Below, piece by piece: positions 40,061 through 52,940 of a stretch of DNA of 64,000 nt. The stretch lies in contig NC_079332.1 in assembly GCF_029931775.1 (NCBI RefSeq), forward strand, positions 756,501-820,500, written 5' to 3'. The number at the start of each line of letters is the position of its first letter. Position 1 is the stretch's first letter. A model generated the notes under the pieces. The model had not been told where the DNA came from and searched no databases. It saw only the letters and a program-made list of their open reading frames with translations. The position numbers and the translations under genes were made by a program. The stretch comes from Euleptes europaea (taxonomy: Eukaryota > Chordata > Lepidosauria > Squamata > Sphaerodactylidae).

Positions 40061-40545
40061 AATTGCCTGCCTTGTGCATGGGGGTTGGACTAGATGACCC
40101 TGGTGGGTCCCTTCCAATTCTATGGGGGGAATTTCCTGCCTTGTGCAGGGGGGTTGGACTAGATGACCCTGGTGGGTCCCTTCCAATTCTATGGGGGGGA
40201 ATTTCCTGCCTTGTGCAGAGGGGTTGGACTAGATGACCCTGGTGGGTCCCTTCCAATTCTATGGGGGGAATTGCCTGCCTTGTGCAGGGGGGTTGGACTA
40301 GATGACCCTGGTGGGTCCCTTCCAATTCTATGGGGGGAATTTCCTGCCTTGTGCAGGGGGGTTGGACTAGATGACCCTGGTGGGTCCCTTCCAATTCTAT
40401 GGGGGGGAATTTCCTGCCTTGTGCAGGGGGGTTGGACTAGATGACCCTGGTGGGTCCCTTCCAATTCTATGGGGGGAATTTCCTGCCTTGTGCAGGGGGG
40501 TTGGACTAGATGACCCTGGTGGGTCCCTTCCAATTCTATGGGGGG
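39990..40545 (+). repeat. CR1-tail minisatellite, 8 units of 69-70 bp
   Basis: Eight head-to-tail copies of the CR1 3' end. The word TTGGACTAG starts at 40016, 40085, 40154, 40224, 40293, 40362, 40432 and 40501 (spacings 69, 69, 70, 69, 69, 70, 69). The pattern and the GAATTG/GAATTT variants suggest a 208-bp higher-order trimer repeated twice. The array ends about 380 bases before the ZNF598 start codon. Confidence 0.95.
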
Positions 40546-40639
40546 GGAAGGAAACCCTCATGAGCATATTTGTTCGGGTCGGATACTAATGTTTTGCGGG
40601 AATAAGCCCGCACGTGCAAAAAAAACCCCTCTTTTTACC

Positions 40640-40922
40640 ATCGACGCTGGTGCAGCTGGTGGACCCAGAGTCCGCGGCACTACAACTCCCAGAGTTCCAC
40701 GCGGCGAGGGGAGAGGTCGCCCCGCCCTTTCCACCGAGAAGGATCCGTGGGCGGAGCGAGCGAGGCGGGCGGCCCTAGAGCGCCCCGGCGCGCCACCCGG
40801 CTGGGGCGTCGGCGCCGCTCTGGGCCGCGGTCTCTGTGCGGGCGGGCGAAGGGGGCGGTTGCTAGGCTGCGCGCGGGGCCTAGCAGGCCGCAGCCGCCGG
40901 TGTGGGGGGCCCGAGGGCGGCC
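40640..40922 (+). promoter_or_regulatory. ZNF598: CpG-island promoter of ZNF598 with an ACTACAACTCCCAG motif
   Basis: CpG-dense, TATA-less region continuing into exon 1 and intron 1 (to about 41,330). ACTACAACTCCCAG at 40,679-40,692 matches the ACTACA-TCCC promoter motif linked to ZNF143/STAF. The start site is probably between 40,700 and 40,880. Confidence 0.65.
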
Positions 40923-42022
40923 ATGGCGTCTCCGCCGCCGCCGCCGCCTCCCCCTGCCCGGTCGCGGGCCTCGGAGGGCCCGTGCTGCGTGCTGTGCTGC
41001 GGCGAGCTGGAGGTGGTGGCGCTGGGCCGCTGCGAGCACCCCATCTGCTACCGCTGCTCCGTGCGGATGCGGGCCCTCTGCGGGGTGCGCTACTGCGCCG
41101 TCTGCCGGGAGGAGCTGGCCCAGGTGAGGGCAGGAGGGGGTCCGCCGTGGGGGGGGGAAGCGGGCTGGAGAAGGGGGGGTCTCGCCCATCGGGAGACCCG
41201 GGAGGACTCCCGGGCCCGGCTGGAGGTTGGCAACCCCCGCCCCGGAAGGAGGCGAGGCGGAGGGTTGGAGTAGGGGGGGCCTAGTTTCGATTCCAGCGCC
41301 AGCCCTGCGAGGCTGGCCGCAGCATAAGCGAAAACGGAACACCCCCCCCCCTTTCCAAGGCGGGCTGTCAAAGGCAAGGCAGACCCCCGCTGCCAGGGGG
41401 TTTACTCGCGAGGAGGAGGAGGAGGGCCGCCCTGGGTGCAAAAGGCGGACGATCTGCAGAGGGGTAGGAGACACGGAGAAGTCAGCATTGGTAATGAGAC
41501 AGGAATCCCGGATCTCGGTTCAGTCCAGGAGGATGCATTGTCTTGATCTTCATTCTTAGTTGCAATTCAGCCGTCTCTCTTTCTGACCTACCTTGGAAAT
41601 GCCTTTGTAAGAGAACTGCTGCTGCTAAGTCAGCAACTGAATGCGCTGGAAGGTTAAAATGTAACCCCACCTCCTGGTTTTTGAATGTTGTGGTTTCTGA
41701 TGTCAGGCTTATGTCCATTTAATCGTTGTTGCAGGGACAGTGTAGGCATTGCTGGCATCCGAGGGCATAAATCACAATAGAAGAGGAGGAGGAGTATGAA
41801 CCTGAGATAGTGTGGCTGATGTTACTGGCATTTCTGTTGTTCATGGTCTAGCAACCAGGAAACTCCGGCTTGCAAAACACTTCTGTGTGTGTGTGCATCT
41901 TGCAAACACACAAAACTAAATTTCCATCAGTAAGGGACATGAATCATCACACCCACCACCTTCTCTCCCAGGCTCCGGCAGTTTCCCATCTTTGTTATAT
42001 AGTGGGGAAGGAGCTTCTTTTC

Positions 42023-42101
<79 letters not shown>

Positions 42102-45100
42102 GGATGCATATAGCATCCTTTGCTAAGTGGCACTCGACATAAGAGTATTAGTGCGCGTGTGCACACATGCGGTTCAGGACAGCCAACTCGGTGGTCGTAA
42201 AGAGACCTGACTTGGGAGCGTGTGTGGAGCAGCCCACCAGAGCAGAGGGCCCATTCCCTGCGTCAGCTCAGGGCGTGTCGGGCATTGCCGATAAAAACCT
42301 GAATGGTGCGGGCCTTTCCGAGCCGTCCCGCCACGGCCCTCCTGGTCCTCTGGGCCCTGTGGCTGGCTCTCAGGTGGAGCGAATAAGGCAGCCTGGGACG
42401 TGTCAGGTGAGACAGTCTCAGAAAATATTTAAGCAAGGCCTCCGCAAAGCCCAGAATCCAGAGCTAGAGTTTGCTAGGCATAGTTGTTGTTGGTTTTTGG
42501 ATCTGGGGTTTTTCAAACAGCACATTTCTCGTGACGGGGGGGGGGGGAACCCCGTGGAGAATTTCTGTTAGCGACTGGCCTCAATTCCTCCACATGGGCG
42601 GCAGAGTTTCCTGGCGCTGCTGTTTAGTTAAGCTGGTTCCCTCCTCGGTGCCTCAGCTTGTCCCAGCTTTCCACGGCAGGCAGGTGTTTCCACAATCCTG
42701 CTGCATGATTTGTTCCTTTTGATATTTTTTTTCCCCTTCCTGTCCAAGTTAAGTGACATCCTCCACTTATTCTCGGAGCAGGGTGTCACTAGCCAGAGGC
42801 GTAAATCAGTGGCAGCTCCCTTGCGCGTGCCAGACAGCCTGGGTGGGGGAAGAACTGCACCTTCCGTTAATTCCAGCTGGCATGGTGTGGGAGAAGGGCC
42901 TGGGGAGCGGGACCTTCGGGTTCCACAGTTTTTAACCCTCAATGTAAATGATGGGGGATGCCCAGGCTTGCAGTAGCCAACTGCTGCCCTCCCAAAACCC
43001 CTAGGACTCTAGCCGTGAAGCAGGGTGGAAGAGAATGTGATTTGAGAGGGCCAGTCGCTTGATTTGTGTCCGGCTAAAGCCTTTTCACCTTCCTGCCAGC
43101 CCATCTTCAGACTTCTGCCTTCACCCAGGAGGACGGGCAGCTGCCTGCTTGCTTTGAAAGGCTCTTTTGCGGGGTGGGGGGAATGTTCCCGGCGGGGGCC
43201 GCTTCTGTCCTGCCCATGACTTATTCTCTGACTCCCCTCGCTGTGTCTTTCCCAGGTGGTCTTTGGGAGGAAGCTCACGTCCTTTTCAACGATAGCCCTC
43301 CACCAGCTGCAGCACGAGAAGAAATACGACATTTATTTTACTGATGGAAAAGTTTATGCTCTCTATAGGTAAAAACCTTCTTTGTCTACTTCCGTTGGGG
43401 AATCTGGGTTGGGGTTCGTGTTCCAAGCTAGAAGGGAGCCGCGATTGACGTTTGACTTTCTCTTCAGTCAACTCTGTTGCCCGCTTCTGGTTCATAGGAC
43501 AGTCTCGTTTACTGCAGATGGACTCGGACCCTCTGGTCTTGCTAGGGTTGCACCCGGAAGCCGACTCATATGTCGTGGTTGAACCAGGCCAGCCGTGCCC
43601 TAAATGGGAGTTTGTGAGCAACCCCTGATGCAGTGAGAAGTCGGAGCGTCAGTGCCCTGCCAGTGAACAAGCCACTGCAGAGCATGCAAATAGGTGCACG
43701 TTTGCATAATGCACTGGCCCCAGAATGCCTCTGCTTTTCATGATACAGAGCCTGGTGTGTTCAGGGCATCTTAATGGGTGCTCCGCCCTTCTCCTGGATT
43801 GGGTGCTCAGGGTAGCTTTCAAAAGGAAACAAGTCGCAGCTGGCACACCAACAATAGACCACAGTCCGGTCAGTGGCTGGAGGGGAGAGGCCACCCTCCT
43901 GGTACACCCCCTCCCCTTCCCAGGGGGAATAGAAATGTCACAGTGAAAGTTGCTGAGAAAGGGAAGCCAGGGTCTAACGGGGGCCTGGCCCTGAGGATGG
44001 GTGTTCTGCTGTGCCAACGTCCCTCCTCTTTTTCTCCCCTAGGAAACTCTTGCAGCACGAATGCCCGCTGTGCCCGGAGGCTAGGCCCTTTGCCACTGTG
44101 GTGGAGCTGGAGCAGCACATGAGGAAGCAGCACGAGCTCTTCTGCTGCAAACTGTGCGTGAAGCACCTGAAGGCAAGTGGCCGGAAGCCTTCCGAGGCAG
44201 GGGGGCCTCTCTCACCCGAGCCCTCCCCTCATGCGCTAAGAGCGTCGCCTTTCTCTTCCAGATCTTTACCTACGAGCGCAAGTGGTACTCGCGCAAGGAC
44301 CTCGCCCGGCACAGGATCCACGGGGACCCCGACGACACATCCCACCGCGGGCATCCCCTGTGCAAGTTTTGTGATGAGCGCTACTTGGATAACGACGAGT
44401 TACTGAAACACTTGAGAAGGGACCACTATTTCTGCCACTTCTGTGATTCCGACGGGGCCCAGGAGTATTACAGGTTTGTGGCCGGGAGAGAAACTCCAGG
44501 AAGGGCCGTCCAATCTGAAGTTCTTTAAACCCCTCCCCCTCAGTAGATGACACTGGGAGGGTCAGATTCTGTTCCTATTTGTGCTTAGCTGTCTGTTGAA
44601 TGTCAGAATCCCCACAGTCCGCTGACGTGCTTTGAATTTAAAGAAGAGACTGGCTAGTGCCAGATCTTACTGAAGAGGGGAGGAAGTCATGATCACACCA
44701 AAGGGCCATGTTTTTTGCCAGGAAGACCAGCAAGGAGGCAGAGGTCCCCAATGTGGTGCCCATGTGGCTGTGCCCACCGTGCTTTGCTCAGAATCCCAAA
44801 GGTGCCCACAGTCTCCAAAAGGTTGTGGATCCAACTTGGGCTGGAGCAACCAGAGGCTGACTCTGGGCTTAGAAGATCTCTGGTTTTCAGTCTGCCGTTT
44901 TGCCACAGTAAGACCCAGTACCCTAAAAAAAAAAAGCTTTGTTTGCAGGCCAGCAAACTCATCTCTGCCCCCTCCCCACACTCTCCTACCCTTCCTGCAG
45001 TGATTATGAGTACCTCCGCGAACACTTCCGTGAGAAGCACTTCCTATGCGAAGAAGGGCGCTGCAGCACCGAACAGTTCACACATGCCTTCCGGACAGAA

Positions 45101-48100
45101 ATCGACTACAAAGCGCACAAAACGGCCTGCCACAGCAAGAACCGGGCAGAGGCCAGGCAGAACCGGCAGATCGACCTGCAGTTCAACTATGCGCCGAGGC
45201 ACCAGCGGAGGAATGAAGGTACATGGGGCTAGAAAAGGTGGGATTGGGGGGGGGGGGTTAAACCCCTGGCTGTGGGTTGGCCCCTTGGCTCAGAATACAT
45301 TCTCCCAAGGGGCAAGCTGTCCCGTCCCCTTCCAGCTGTAGGATTCTTGCTTTTGGAAGACCGGAAAGGGGGGGATATTCCTTAACAGTGTCAGAAGAGC
45401 TCAGGAGGCAGAGAGATTGGATGCAGGTTTCTGGAGCCGCCTCCGAGAAGGCAGACCCCAGAGCATCCCAAGGCAGGCTGTTCTCTTCGTTAAGTTGCCC
45501 TGTGTAGGTCACCTTCACCGAGGCCTGTCGCATCCAGCTCCGGGACTGATTGCTTCTGAAGGGGGAAGGGTGGGTTGAGGCTGTCGATCAGCCCTGTGTC
45601 TTCACATCCTAGGTGTCGTCAGTGGAGAAGATTACGAAGAAGTCGACAGATACAATAGGCATGTGAGAGGAGGCCGGACAGGACCACGCGGCGGGCAGAA
45701 CAGGAGAGGAAGCTGGAGGTATAAGAGGTAAGGAGCGGGGTCTGCCTTGGCAGGTGGAGTGTGTGTGTCTCTGCAGGTTAGGAGTCCGTTTGGCGATGCA
45801 AACTGGGAAGCGGCGTGTGGGGCCTGGCTGCTCGGCTCGCCTGGAGAGGCCTGGAGCAGCAGCTCTCTCCAGGGCTGGTGGTGTGTCGGCATATCTCAGT
45901 GGATGTGATCCTCTCCTTCCAGCTCCTTGGGAGAAGAGGAAGTACCGCTGAGTTGCAGTTTCCTATTGTACGAGGCACAAGGGAGGCTGCTCCCCACCCC
46001 CCAAGCCGTACTAGCATCTTGGAGCTGAGTTGTATGGTTTAGCATGTTCTGGGGTGTCCTCTCCTCCTCGGTCTTTCCTCATGAGTGCTTTGGTCCAACA
46101 AAGTATCGTGTTAGATAAGGCGCAGGGACTTGGTTTGCCAGGCTCAAACCAGGAAGCAGTGTAGCCCTTCCTGCTGGGAGTCACAGATGCTTTGGCTGCC
46201 CCTCTTGGCAATAGTAGGATATGGCGGAGAGAGGAGGGGTGTGGACAGGTAAGGGAGAAAATACCCCTTGGCTCACCAAGCTCTTCTTTGTTGTGGCGGT
46301 CGAAACCTTTGCAGGGAGGAAGAAGACCGAGACATCGCTGCCGCCGTCAGGGCATCAGTAGCTGCCAAAAGGCAGGAAGAAAAAAAACGGGGAGAGGACA
46401 AGGAAGACGGGCCCCGGGCTAAAAAAGAAGAGCTGAAAGACGCAGAGGCGACCACCGCAAAGCGGGGGTTGAATCCCCCCTCGGAAGCCCCAGGTGAGAG
46501 GAAAGGGCTGTGAGTGGGCGGCTTGTCCTCTGGGAGGACGTTTGCTTTTACTGCGAGGAGGCGCCGTGGGCCACACCTGTCGCTCTTTCTTCCACCCCAG
46601 TGCCCAAGGAAGCTGCTGCGAAGGCCGCACTGAGCCAAGAGGACTTTCCTGCCTTCGGCTTGCCCACGGCTGGCTCCACGCAGAGGTGAGTCCTCCTGCA
46701 CCTGGAACGGCAGACCTGGAAAATGCGCTGTCTCTTCGTACGCTCAGGCACACCTTGGACTGCCTCCCCTGCCTTCCCCCAAGCTGGCAGTTGCTTCCTT
46801 CCTTCTGACAGGGCTGTTTGGCTTACAAAAGCCCTGCAAATGAACAGCATTCACCACCACCCCCCGGATCTTGCCTCCAAAGCAGCGTGGTGTAGTGGTT
46901 AAGAGTGGTGGTTTGGAGCGGTGGAGTCTGATATGGAGAACTGGGTTTGATTACCCACTCCTCCACGTGAGCAGCGGAGGCTAATCTGGTGAACTGGATT
47001 TGTTCCCCCACTCCTCCACACGAAGCCAGCTGGGTGACTGTGGGCTAGTCACAGTTCTATTAAGAGCTCTCTCAGCCCCACCTACCTCACAGGGTGTCTG
47101 TTGTGGGGAGGGGAAGGGAAGGGGACTGTAAGCCAGTTTGATTCTGCCTTAAGTGGTAGAGAAAGTCGGCATATAAAAACCAACTCTTCTTCTTCTTCCT
47201 TCTGTAACGTTTTAACTGTAATGCGGAGGATGACAGTTGGTGGGTGTGTTGTGAGTTTCTTTCTGTTTGTGGCTTCTCTCTTCCTCACAGCTCTGCCCAG
47301 CTGGCTCCAGTCAAGCTGAAGGAAGAGGACTTCCCCAGCCTGTGTTCCTCCACAGCCACCCCGCCCTCATCTGTGTTGTCCTTGACGTACACTGCTACTG
47401 CCAAGAAGACGTCCTTTCAAGAGGAGGACTTCCCTGCTCTGGTATCCAAAGTCCGGCCAAACAACAAGTCCCTTTCCACCCTCTCTTCTGCCTGGAGCAA
47501 CGGCTCCGGCAAAAACGCGGTCAGAGCCGCTGCCCCCAACGCTGCAGGAACCGGCCAGCCAGCCAAGAAGCCTGGGCCCGCCAGCAGCCGAGGAAGCAAG
47601 AAGACCAAGGCTGCCGCCTCCCTCGACGACGAGGACGACAGCGGGGGCGGAGTCACCAGTCAGGAGTTCCGCAGCGCTCCCACGATGGTCGACGTGTCTT
47701 CCTTGCTGGTGGCCCCGAACTTTCAGACTTTTGTGAAAGTGGGCAAGAAGAAGAAAGTCGGGGCTGAGAAGCAGAGGGTGTCGCCGCCCCCCATGCCACC
47801 GCAGGAGGTGCTGCCCCCCGTCCCTTCCGAAGAGAGGACACTGGATGCCGAGCCCCTGGGCAGCGCCCCCACGAGCGCTTCTGGGGCAGACAGAGCCACG
47901 GCGGTTGTGAACGGCTACTCGGAAAAGCCTGCCCCCTGCAGAGCTTCCAAGGAGCCGCCTGGCCTTAAGAAGCCCCCCGCGGCTAGCCCACCCCTCTTGC
48001 CTCAGGAAGACTTCCCAGCCCTTGGCAGCACCGGACCACCTCGAATGCCTCCTCCACCAGGTAAGGGGGCCGAGACCTGTTCTTGCCTGTTCAGAATGTC

Positions 48101-50832
48101 ACCGGTGGTCCTTCCAGTCCAGCATCTTGTTTCCAACAGTGGCCACTCAAATGCCGCAGGGACCCCCACAAGCAGGGTCTGCGCGGGCAGACTGCTCCCC
48201 AGCATATACAGTCGGAGGCAGATTCTGCCTGGGAATCTGGAGTGGCCGTTTGTCTCTCATGGCCAACAGCCATGGTCTGCCCTCCATAAGTCTGTCCAAC
48301 CCCTTTTTAAGGCCATCTGAGCCAGCGGCTCTCACAGCTTGTGGCAGTGAGTTCAACAGGCGTGCAGTCCTACTTCCTTTTGTCTGACAAGGAGAGTAGG
48401 GTGGCCTTTGTGGGGGTATTCTGCTTTCATCCTTACAACGGCCCTGCTCCCAGAAGCTCTGAACCTGGGGCCCGGAGCACACAAAACGTGTTCTCTGCCA
48501 CTGAGCTGTGGCCCATCAGAACACGGTTTTTTTTCCGGATATTGAATCTGGCTGGCCCGTGGCGACCTGAACCTACAAACTTGCGGCACATGTTACCTGC
48601 CAAAAGAATCACCGCTAAAACGCAGACTGTAACCCCGCTGCTCTCTGGTGCTCACTGCTTGCCTTCCTTCTCCCCTTCCCCCTCCAGGTTTCAACTCTGT
48701 GGCACTTCTGAACAGCCCCCCGCCACCTCTGGGGCTGGCCGTGCCTCTTGGCAAACCACCTCCCGGCTTCACCCCAATTCTGCCCGCTGGAGTCTCGGAA
48801 CCTGCCCCTGCGAAAGAGTGAGTAGATCCCTCCCTCAAGACAGGCAGGCCTCGTGTGTTCAGCCTTGGGCAGTTCCTGTACGAGAAGGGCAAGGACGTTT
48901 CCTTTTCCCAAGTGGTTGGCAGAAACGGAACTGAAAAGAGAGGCGCTCTTCACTCTCGCGCCCCCAAACAATGTACTTGGAGAGTGTGAGTACGAACCAC
49001 CCACCCTCAGAGGAGAGCTCCCCACGCACATACCCCTCCTGCGTTTCTGCCTCAGGAGCGACAGAATAATGCAGATGTAGCAGAAGAAAGGAGGCAGAAC
49101 CAGAGCCCTGCCGCACGCAGAGGTGCAGCAGGGAGCTTCTTTCCTGTGCAGATACATGGAGTTGCCAGGGTTAAAGTATTTCTAATAAACGCATTCCCCG
49201 TAGTACAGTGGCCGTTTCCCCCCTGTCCGCTAGCGTGCCAGCGAATAAAGTGTGGGAGACGGGAATGGAAACCTCAGGGAGACAGGATGTGGGTCAGAAG
49301 AGCGTTCTTAACAGTCTCACCTGCACACACACCCCCAAGCATCGTGAGCAGAATTCCCCCCCCCCCCATGAAACCCTCCAAAGGAACACTGAAGTCTTTC
49401 CCCTCCTCTTCCTCCCCGCCCCCCAGGACCAAACCGTGTCAGGGAACCTACTTGATCTTGGAGAACTTCCAGCAGCGGAACACGCAGCTCATCCAGTCGA
49501 TCAAGGAGTTCCTCCACAACGACGAATCGCGGTTCAACGAGTTCAAGACTTACTCGGGACAGTTCAGGCAGGTGAGAAGCGCCGCCGTCTCTTCGGGAAC
49601 ACGGGTGAGCCGGCCTCCGTGCTGTTCACGTCTTGCGTTTTGTTCACCCTTCCCAGAATAACTTCTCTGAAGTGAGTAGCAGCCACCCCGGGTGGCGGAA
49701 GCATGAGGCTGAAAGGCAGAGATGTGACCCCACTGAGTCAGTGGACCGGGTAGAGATGAAGATCTCAAGTTTAGGGTCTCCCCGTCCCCTGACCCGCTAG
49801 CCTAAACCTGGTCCATTCAGATTCTGCATTCGAGGAAACCCTATGACAAGCGATAAAGCTGGCTAGTCTCTCTTGCAGAGCAGCTTTTCTGTTTTGCTTG
49901 GATGAACTGTTCGAGTCCCCCAGTACCTGCAAGAATCATAAGAGTTGGAAGGGACCACCAGGGTCATCTAGTCCAACCCCCTGCACAATGCAGGAAGCTC
50001 ACAACTACCTCCCCCCCACACACCCCAAGTGACCCCTACTCCATGCCCAGAAGATGGCTACGGTGCCCTCCCTCTCATCATCTGCTTAAGGTCACAGAAT
50101 CAGCATTTCTGACAGGTGGCCATCCAGTCTCTGCTTAAAAACCTCCAGGGAAGGAGAGCCCACCACCTCCCGAGGAAGCCTGTTCCACCGAGGAACCGTT
50201 CTGTTAGAAAGTTCTTCCTAAAAAGACAGGGATCAGCTGACCCTTCCCCAGCAGAACACTGCGTATTGTAGTCAAGAGGGGACCGGATAACAAGGGAATC
50301 CCATCTCTGTCCCACAATGCAGGGGTGTCAGTGAGAGAATGTGCAAGGGGTGGGCAGGGGGCTCTTGGTTATCATTCCCGCTTCCCGCTTTTCTCACTGG
50401 CAGGATGGCTCCAGGGACCCCTTGTTCCCTCTCTGAATGTCTCATTCCTTTCCTCCCTGCAAGGGTCTGATTTCCGCTGCTCAGTATTACCGAAGCTGCC
50501 AGGAGCTCCTGGGCGAGAACTTCCGGAAGATCTTCAATGAACTCCTGGTGCTCCTGCCAGACACGGCCAAGCAGCAGGAACTGCTGGCCGCCCACACCCA
50601 CTCGAAGGCCCACGAGAGGCTGGGCGGCGGCAGCAGCAGCTGCCCATCCTCCAAATCCAAGAAGAACCGGAAGAACGCTTGGCAGGCGGACCCAGGCCCC
50701 GACCTCGACTACTGCGTCTGCCCCCAGTGCCGGCAGGTGCTGACCCCGCAGGATCTGGCAGCCCACAAGGCCCTCCACCTGGAGGACGAGGAGTTCCCCT
50801 CTCTGCAGGCTATCAGCCGGATCATCAGCTAG
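40923..50832 (+). CDS. ZNF598: ZNF598, ribosome-collision E3 ubiquitin ligase (complete, 12 coding exons)
   Basis: Cytosolic E3 ligase that detects collided ribosomes and ubiquitinates small-subunit proteins (eS10, uS10) in ribosome quality control. Exons: 40923-41123, 43256-43368, 44043-44172, 44262-44473, 45001-45218, 45613-45727, 46315-46493, 46601-46685, 47291-48060, 48688-48817, 49427-49571, 50464-50832; 888 aa (human 904). The RING finger is in residues 21-65 (CCVLCCGELE, RCEHPICYRC, YCAVC). Zinc fingers follow in exons 3-5 (HECPLCPEARPF, HPLCKFCDERYLDNDELLKH, HYFCHFCDSD). Repeated acidic DFPAL/DFPSL motifs and Pro-rich tracts follow (exons 8-10). The C-terminal part has GLISAAQYYRSC and NELLVLLPDTAKQQELL. 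Intron 3 starts with GC (AAG|GCAAGT); the exon 12 acceptor is AAG. Tail-to-tail with SYNGR3. Confidence 0.96.
42017..42101 (+). repeat. (TTTC)n microsatellite in ZNF598 intron 1
   Basis: About 20 uninterrupted TTTC units. A short (GT)n lies at 41,885-41,895. The rest of intron 1 (41,124-43,255) is unique, with a G run at 42,536. Confidence 0.95.
46883..47205 (+). repeat. SINE family C in ZNF598 intron 8
   Basis: Full copy from GTGGTGTAGTGGTTAAGAGTG to CATATAAAAACCAAC and CTTCTTCTTCC. The tail ends about 85 bases before exon 9. Confidence 0.9.
49935..50222 (-). mobile_element. CR1 LINE 3' end in ZNF598 intron 11
   Basis: Inverted tail from AATCATAAGAGTTGGAAGGG to GTTAGAAAGTTCTTCCTAA. Confidence 0.9.
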
Positions 50833-50847
50833 CCGTTCCGGGCAACC

Positions 50848-50853
50848 AATAAA
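50848..50853 (+). terminator. ZNF598: poly(A) signal of ZNF598
   Basis: AATAAA starts 16 bases after the stop codon, so the 3'UTR is only about 40 bases long. A GT-rich stretch follows. Confidence 0.8.
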
Positions 50854-50869
50854 CCCAGTCTCCATCCGA

Positions 50870-52660
50870 CCGCTCGCGCGTCTTGGGAGGCAGGGTCCGG
50901 GTGGAGAGGGAAGAGAGAGAGCAGCCAGAACCATGTAGGCTGAAAGGGGGTTGTTGTGAGGCCAGGGAAAAAGCGGCAGGTTCAAGGGGTGGTTAGTGGC
51001 CTGGGACCGTTGTGGCCCCAACGGGGCTCATTTGGCCTTCTGGGATTGCAGAGAGGTGTGGCGGAGTATCTCTGCTGCCTTGTTTCTGACTTTGGGCATC
51101 AGTAGAGAGGTGGGGTTGGGGTTGGTTGGTTTGGTTTTTTTGCCCAGGAAGGTCCCGCTGCGGAGAAACCAGTGGAAACCGTAGTTGAGAGGCAAGCGGG
51201 GGTGGGTGGGTGGCTGCAGAGGGTGAAGGAGGAATCTGGGAACGCAGAGCTGGGCAGAGAAGGGGCTGCTCTCTCTTCCCTTCCATCCTTCCCATTCTAT
51301 CCCTCTTAGAAGGGGGGCAAGTGCTGGTCCAGGGTCCACAGCTGGCTTTCTGGGTCCCCTAACACAGTCCTCCAGCAATTTTAACAGTTTGTGGGGAGCG
51401 TTGGGTCGCTGGCACGAGTGATCCTCCCAGAGAATGCGGAACAGCTTGAGGGCTGTTAAGGGGAGGGGTCATGTGGGGTCTCTGCCCGCTTTGCCAGACT
51501 CCACTTGGAGATCCCAGGCAGAGCCCTCCAAAGCAGGTAGACCCCAGATAAAGCCCTCGGGGTCAAGAAACGTGCCCGCCCCTGTCCTAAAAGAAGTTTT
51601 GCGCCTGGAATTTAAGCCAGTTTTTTTTCTGTAAAGAAACCCAGATTTGTTTTCTGTTAGAACTGCATGTAGGAAACCCCCACGGCCCCCCAAAGGCATT
51701 CAGAGCTTCTCTCCTCCTTTTGCTGTAACCGTAAGTTGATGTAAGTTGGATCGTTTTCAGTTCCTTGGAGAAATTGGTGCTGGCTCAGAACCCCAGGCGG
51801 GGGTGGCTCATTAAACCACTGCTCCGCGTTCACCCTCTCGGTCTGCCGTCTGATGCCTTGAAGCGCCTTCCCCCCTCTGAGGGCATTACCGGAGGGGGAA
51901 TGGAAGTCCAGGTCTACTTGCTCCTGGGTCTCTCAGTGGCATCCGTCTTGACCCCGTTAGCCGGTGTCCGCATCCACCCTAGGACCAGTGAGAGGCCTTT
52001 TTTCTAAAGCCTCGAACCAGCAGAGGCTGTCTCAGAGGGCGCCCCTGGAGAGGTCAACTCTTCAGCATCAGCCAGTGCGATTAAAGCTTTTTGTTAACGC
52101 GCCGTTTTTGCAAGGCTGCACAGCCCTGTGCTGCAGAGGTGGAACGGTTGCATGTTTCAGTTTTAAATCTTGAAGCAACCCCCCCACCCAAAATATCTGC
52201 ACATAGAAATATCTGCACATAGAAGCGAGGCTGAGTTAGATCTCTTGCCTGACACGTTTTTCTGTGTTCAAGATGGTGTGGGGTTTTTTTGGGGTGGGGT
52301 ATATCTTTGTCCCTCTTCTCCACGTGACAGTAAATGCTTCCGTCTGTTAACAGTTTTGCCATCTCGAGGAACCAGTAGAGAAAGCGGTTGTTGGTTTCTT
52401 GCACAAATTTTGATGAAGGGGAGTCAGGCAGCCACTGTTTGCCAGAGACGGATCATGACCCTCTGCCTTCCCTTACGCCCAGGATTCCTTTCGTCTCCCA
52501 AAGCCACCCCCAGATGGGGTTGCGAGTCCTTTATGCTTCATCCTCTGTAAAGGTTCCTGGTCCAAATCCTACGCAGGCCGGTTGTTTCTAAGCCCTCAGA
52601 ACCGTTCGAATGCCCCCTCTCCCCCACCCCCCACAAACCCACAGACTTATCGACCGAAGG
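50870..52660. other. Unique sequence between ZNF598 and the next minus-strand 3' end
   Basis: No gene or repeat body recognised. A 17-base direct duplication (ATATCTGCACATAGAA) lies at about 52,192-52,224. Open frames here are short and unsupported. Confidence 0.4.
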
Positions 52661-52684
52661 TTTCAGATAATTTGTTTTAAAATG

Positions 52685-52690
52685 TTTATT
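52685..52690 (-). terminator. Candidate poly(A) signal of a minus-strand transcript
   Basis: Minus-strand AATAAA in AT-rich, 3'UTR-like sequence (52,665-52,920). It could be the distal end of a long SYNGR3 3'UTR or belong to an unseen transcript. A second candidate (TTTATT at about 55,580) lies nearer SYNGR3. Confidence 0.4.
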
Positions 52691-52923
52691 GGAAAATAAT
52701 GTTGCAGTTGGTACACAAGACAATTAAAGAAACACAATCACAGATCGGTCGAGAGTTCTCGCTCCAGAAGGTATCAGGTTCCATCCCACAGAGTTGTCCC
52801 ATGCAAAGAAGGAACCCCGGCACACTGTGTGTGTGTGTCTCGCTATCTTTTATGTACATACAAAAATTGTAAACATCTTTAAAAACTAACTTTACACCAT
52901 CCACTTTTCTACAATGATACACC

Positions 52924-52940
52924 GGGGGGGGGGGGGGGGC
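52924..52940 (+). repeat. Poly-G run
   Basis: A run of about 17 G after CACC, just upstream of the candidate minus-strand 3' end. Bases 52,945-53,395 are otherwise unique. Confidence 0.85.

Noticed and set aside
39774-40589. Open frames with a repeated peptide ([16 protein letters not shown] type) across the minisatellite
   Set aside because: The unit length of 69 is divisible by three, so any frame without a stop stays open. The DNA is the CR1 3'UTR tail on both strands and has no start context or splice signals.
41916-42166. Frames of repeated KERKKE or FLSFFLS residues
   Set aside because: These are translations of the (TTTC)n microsatellite in ZNF598 intron 1.
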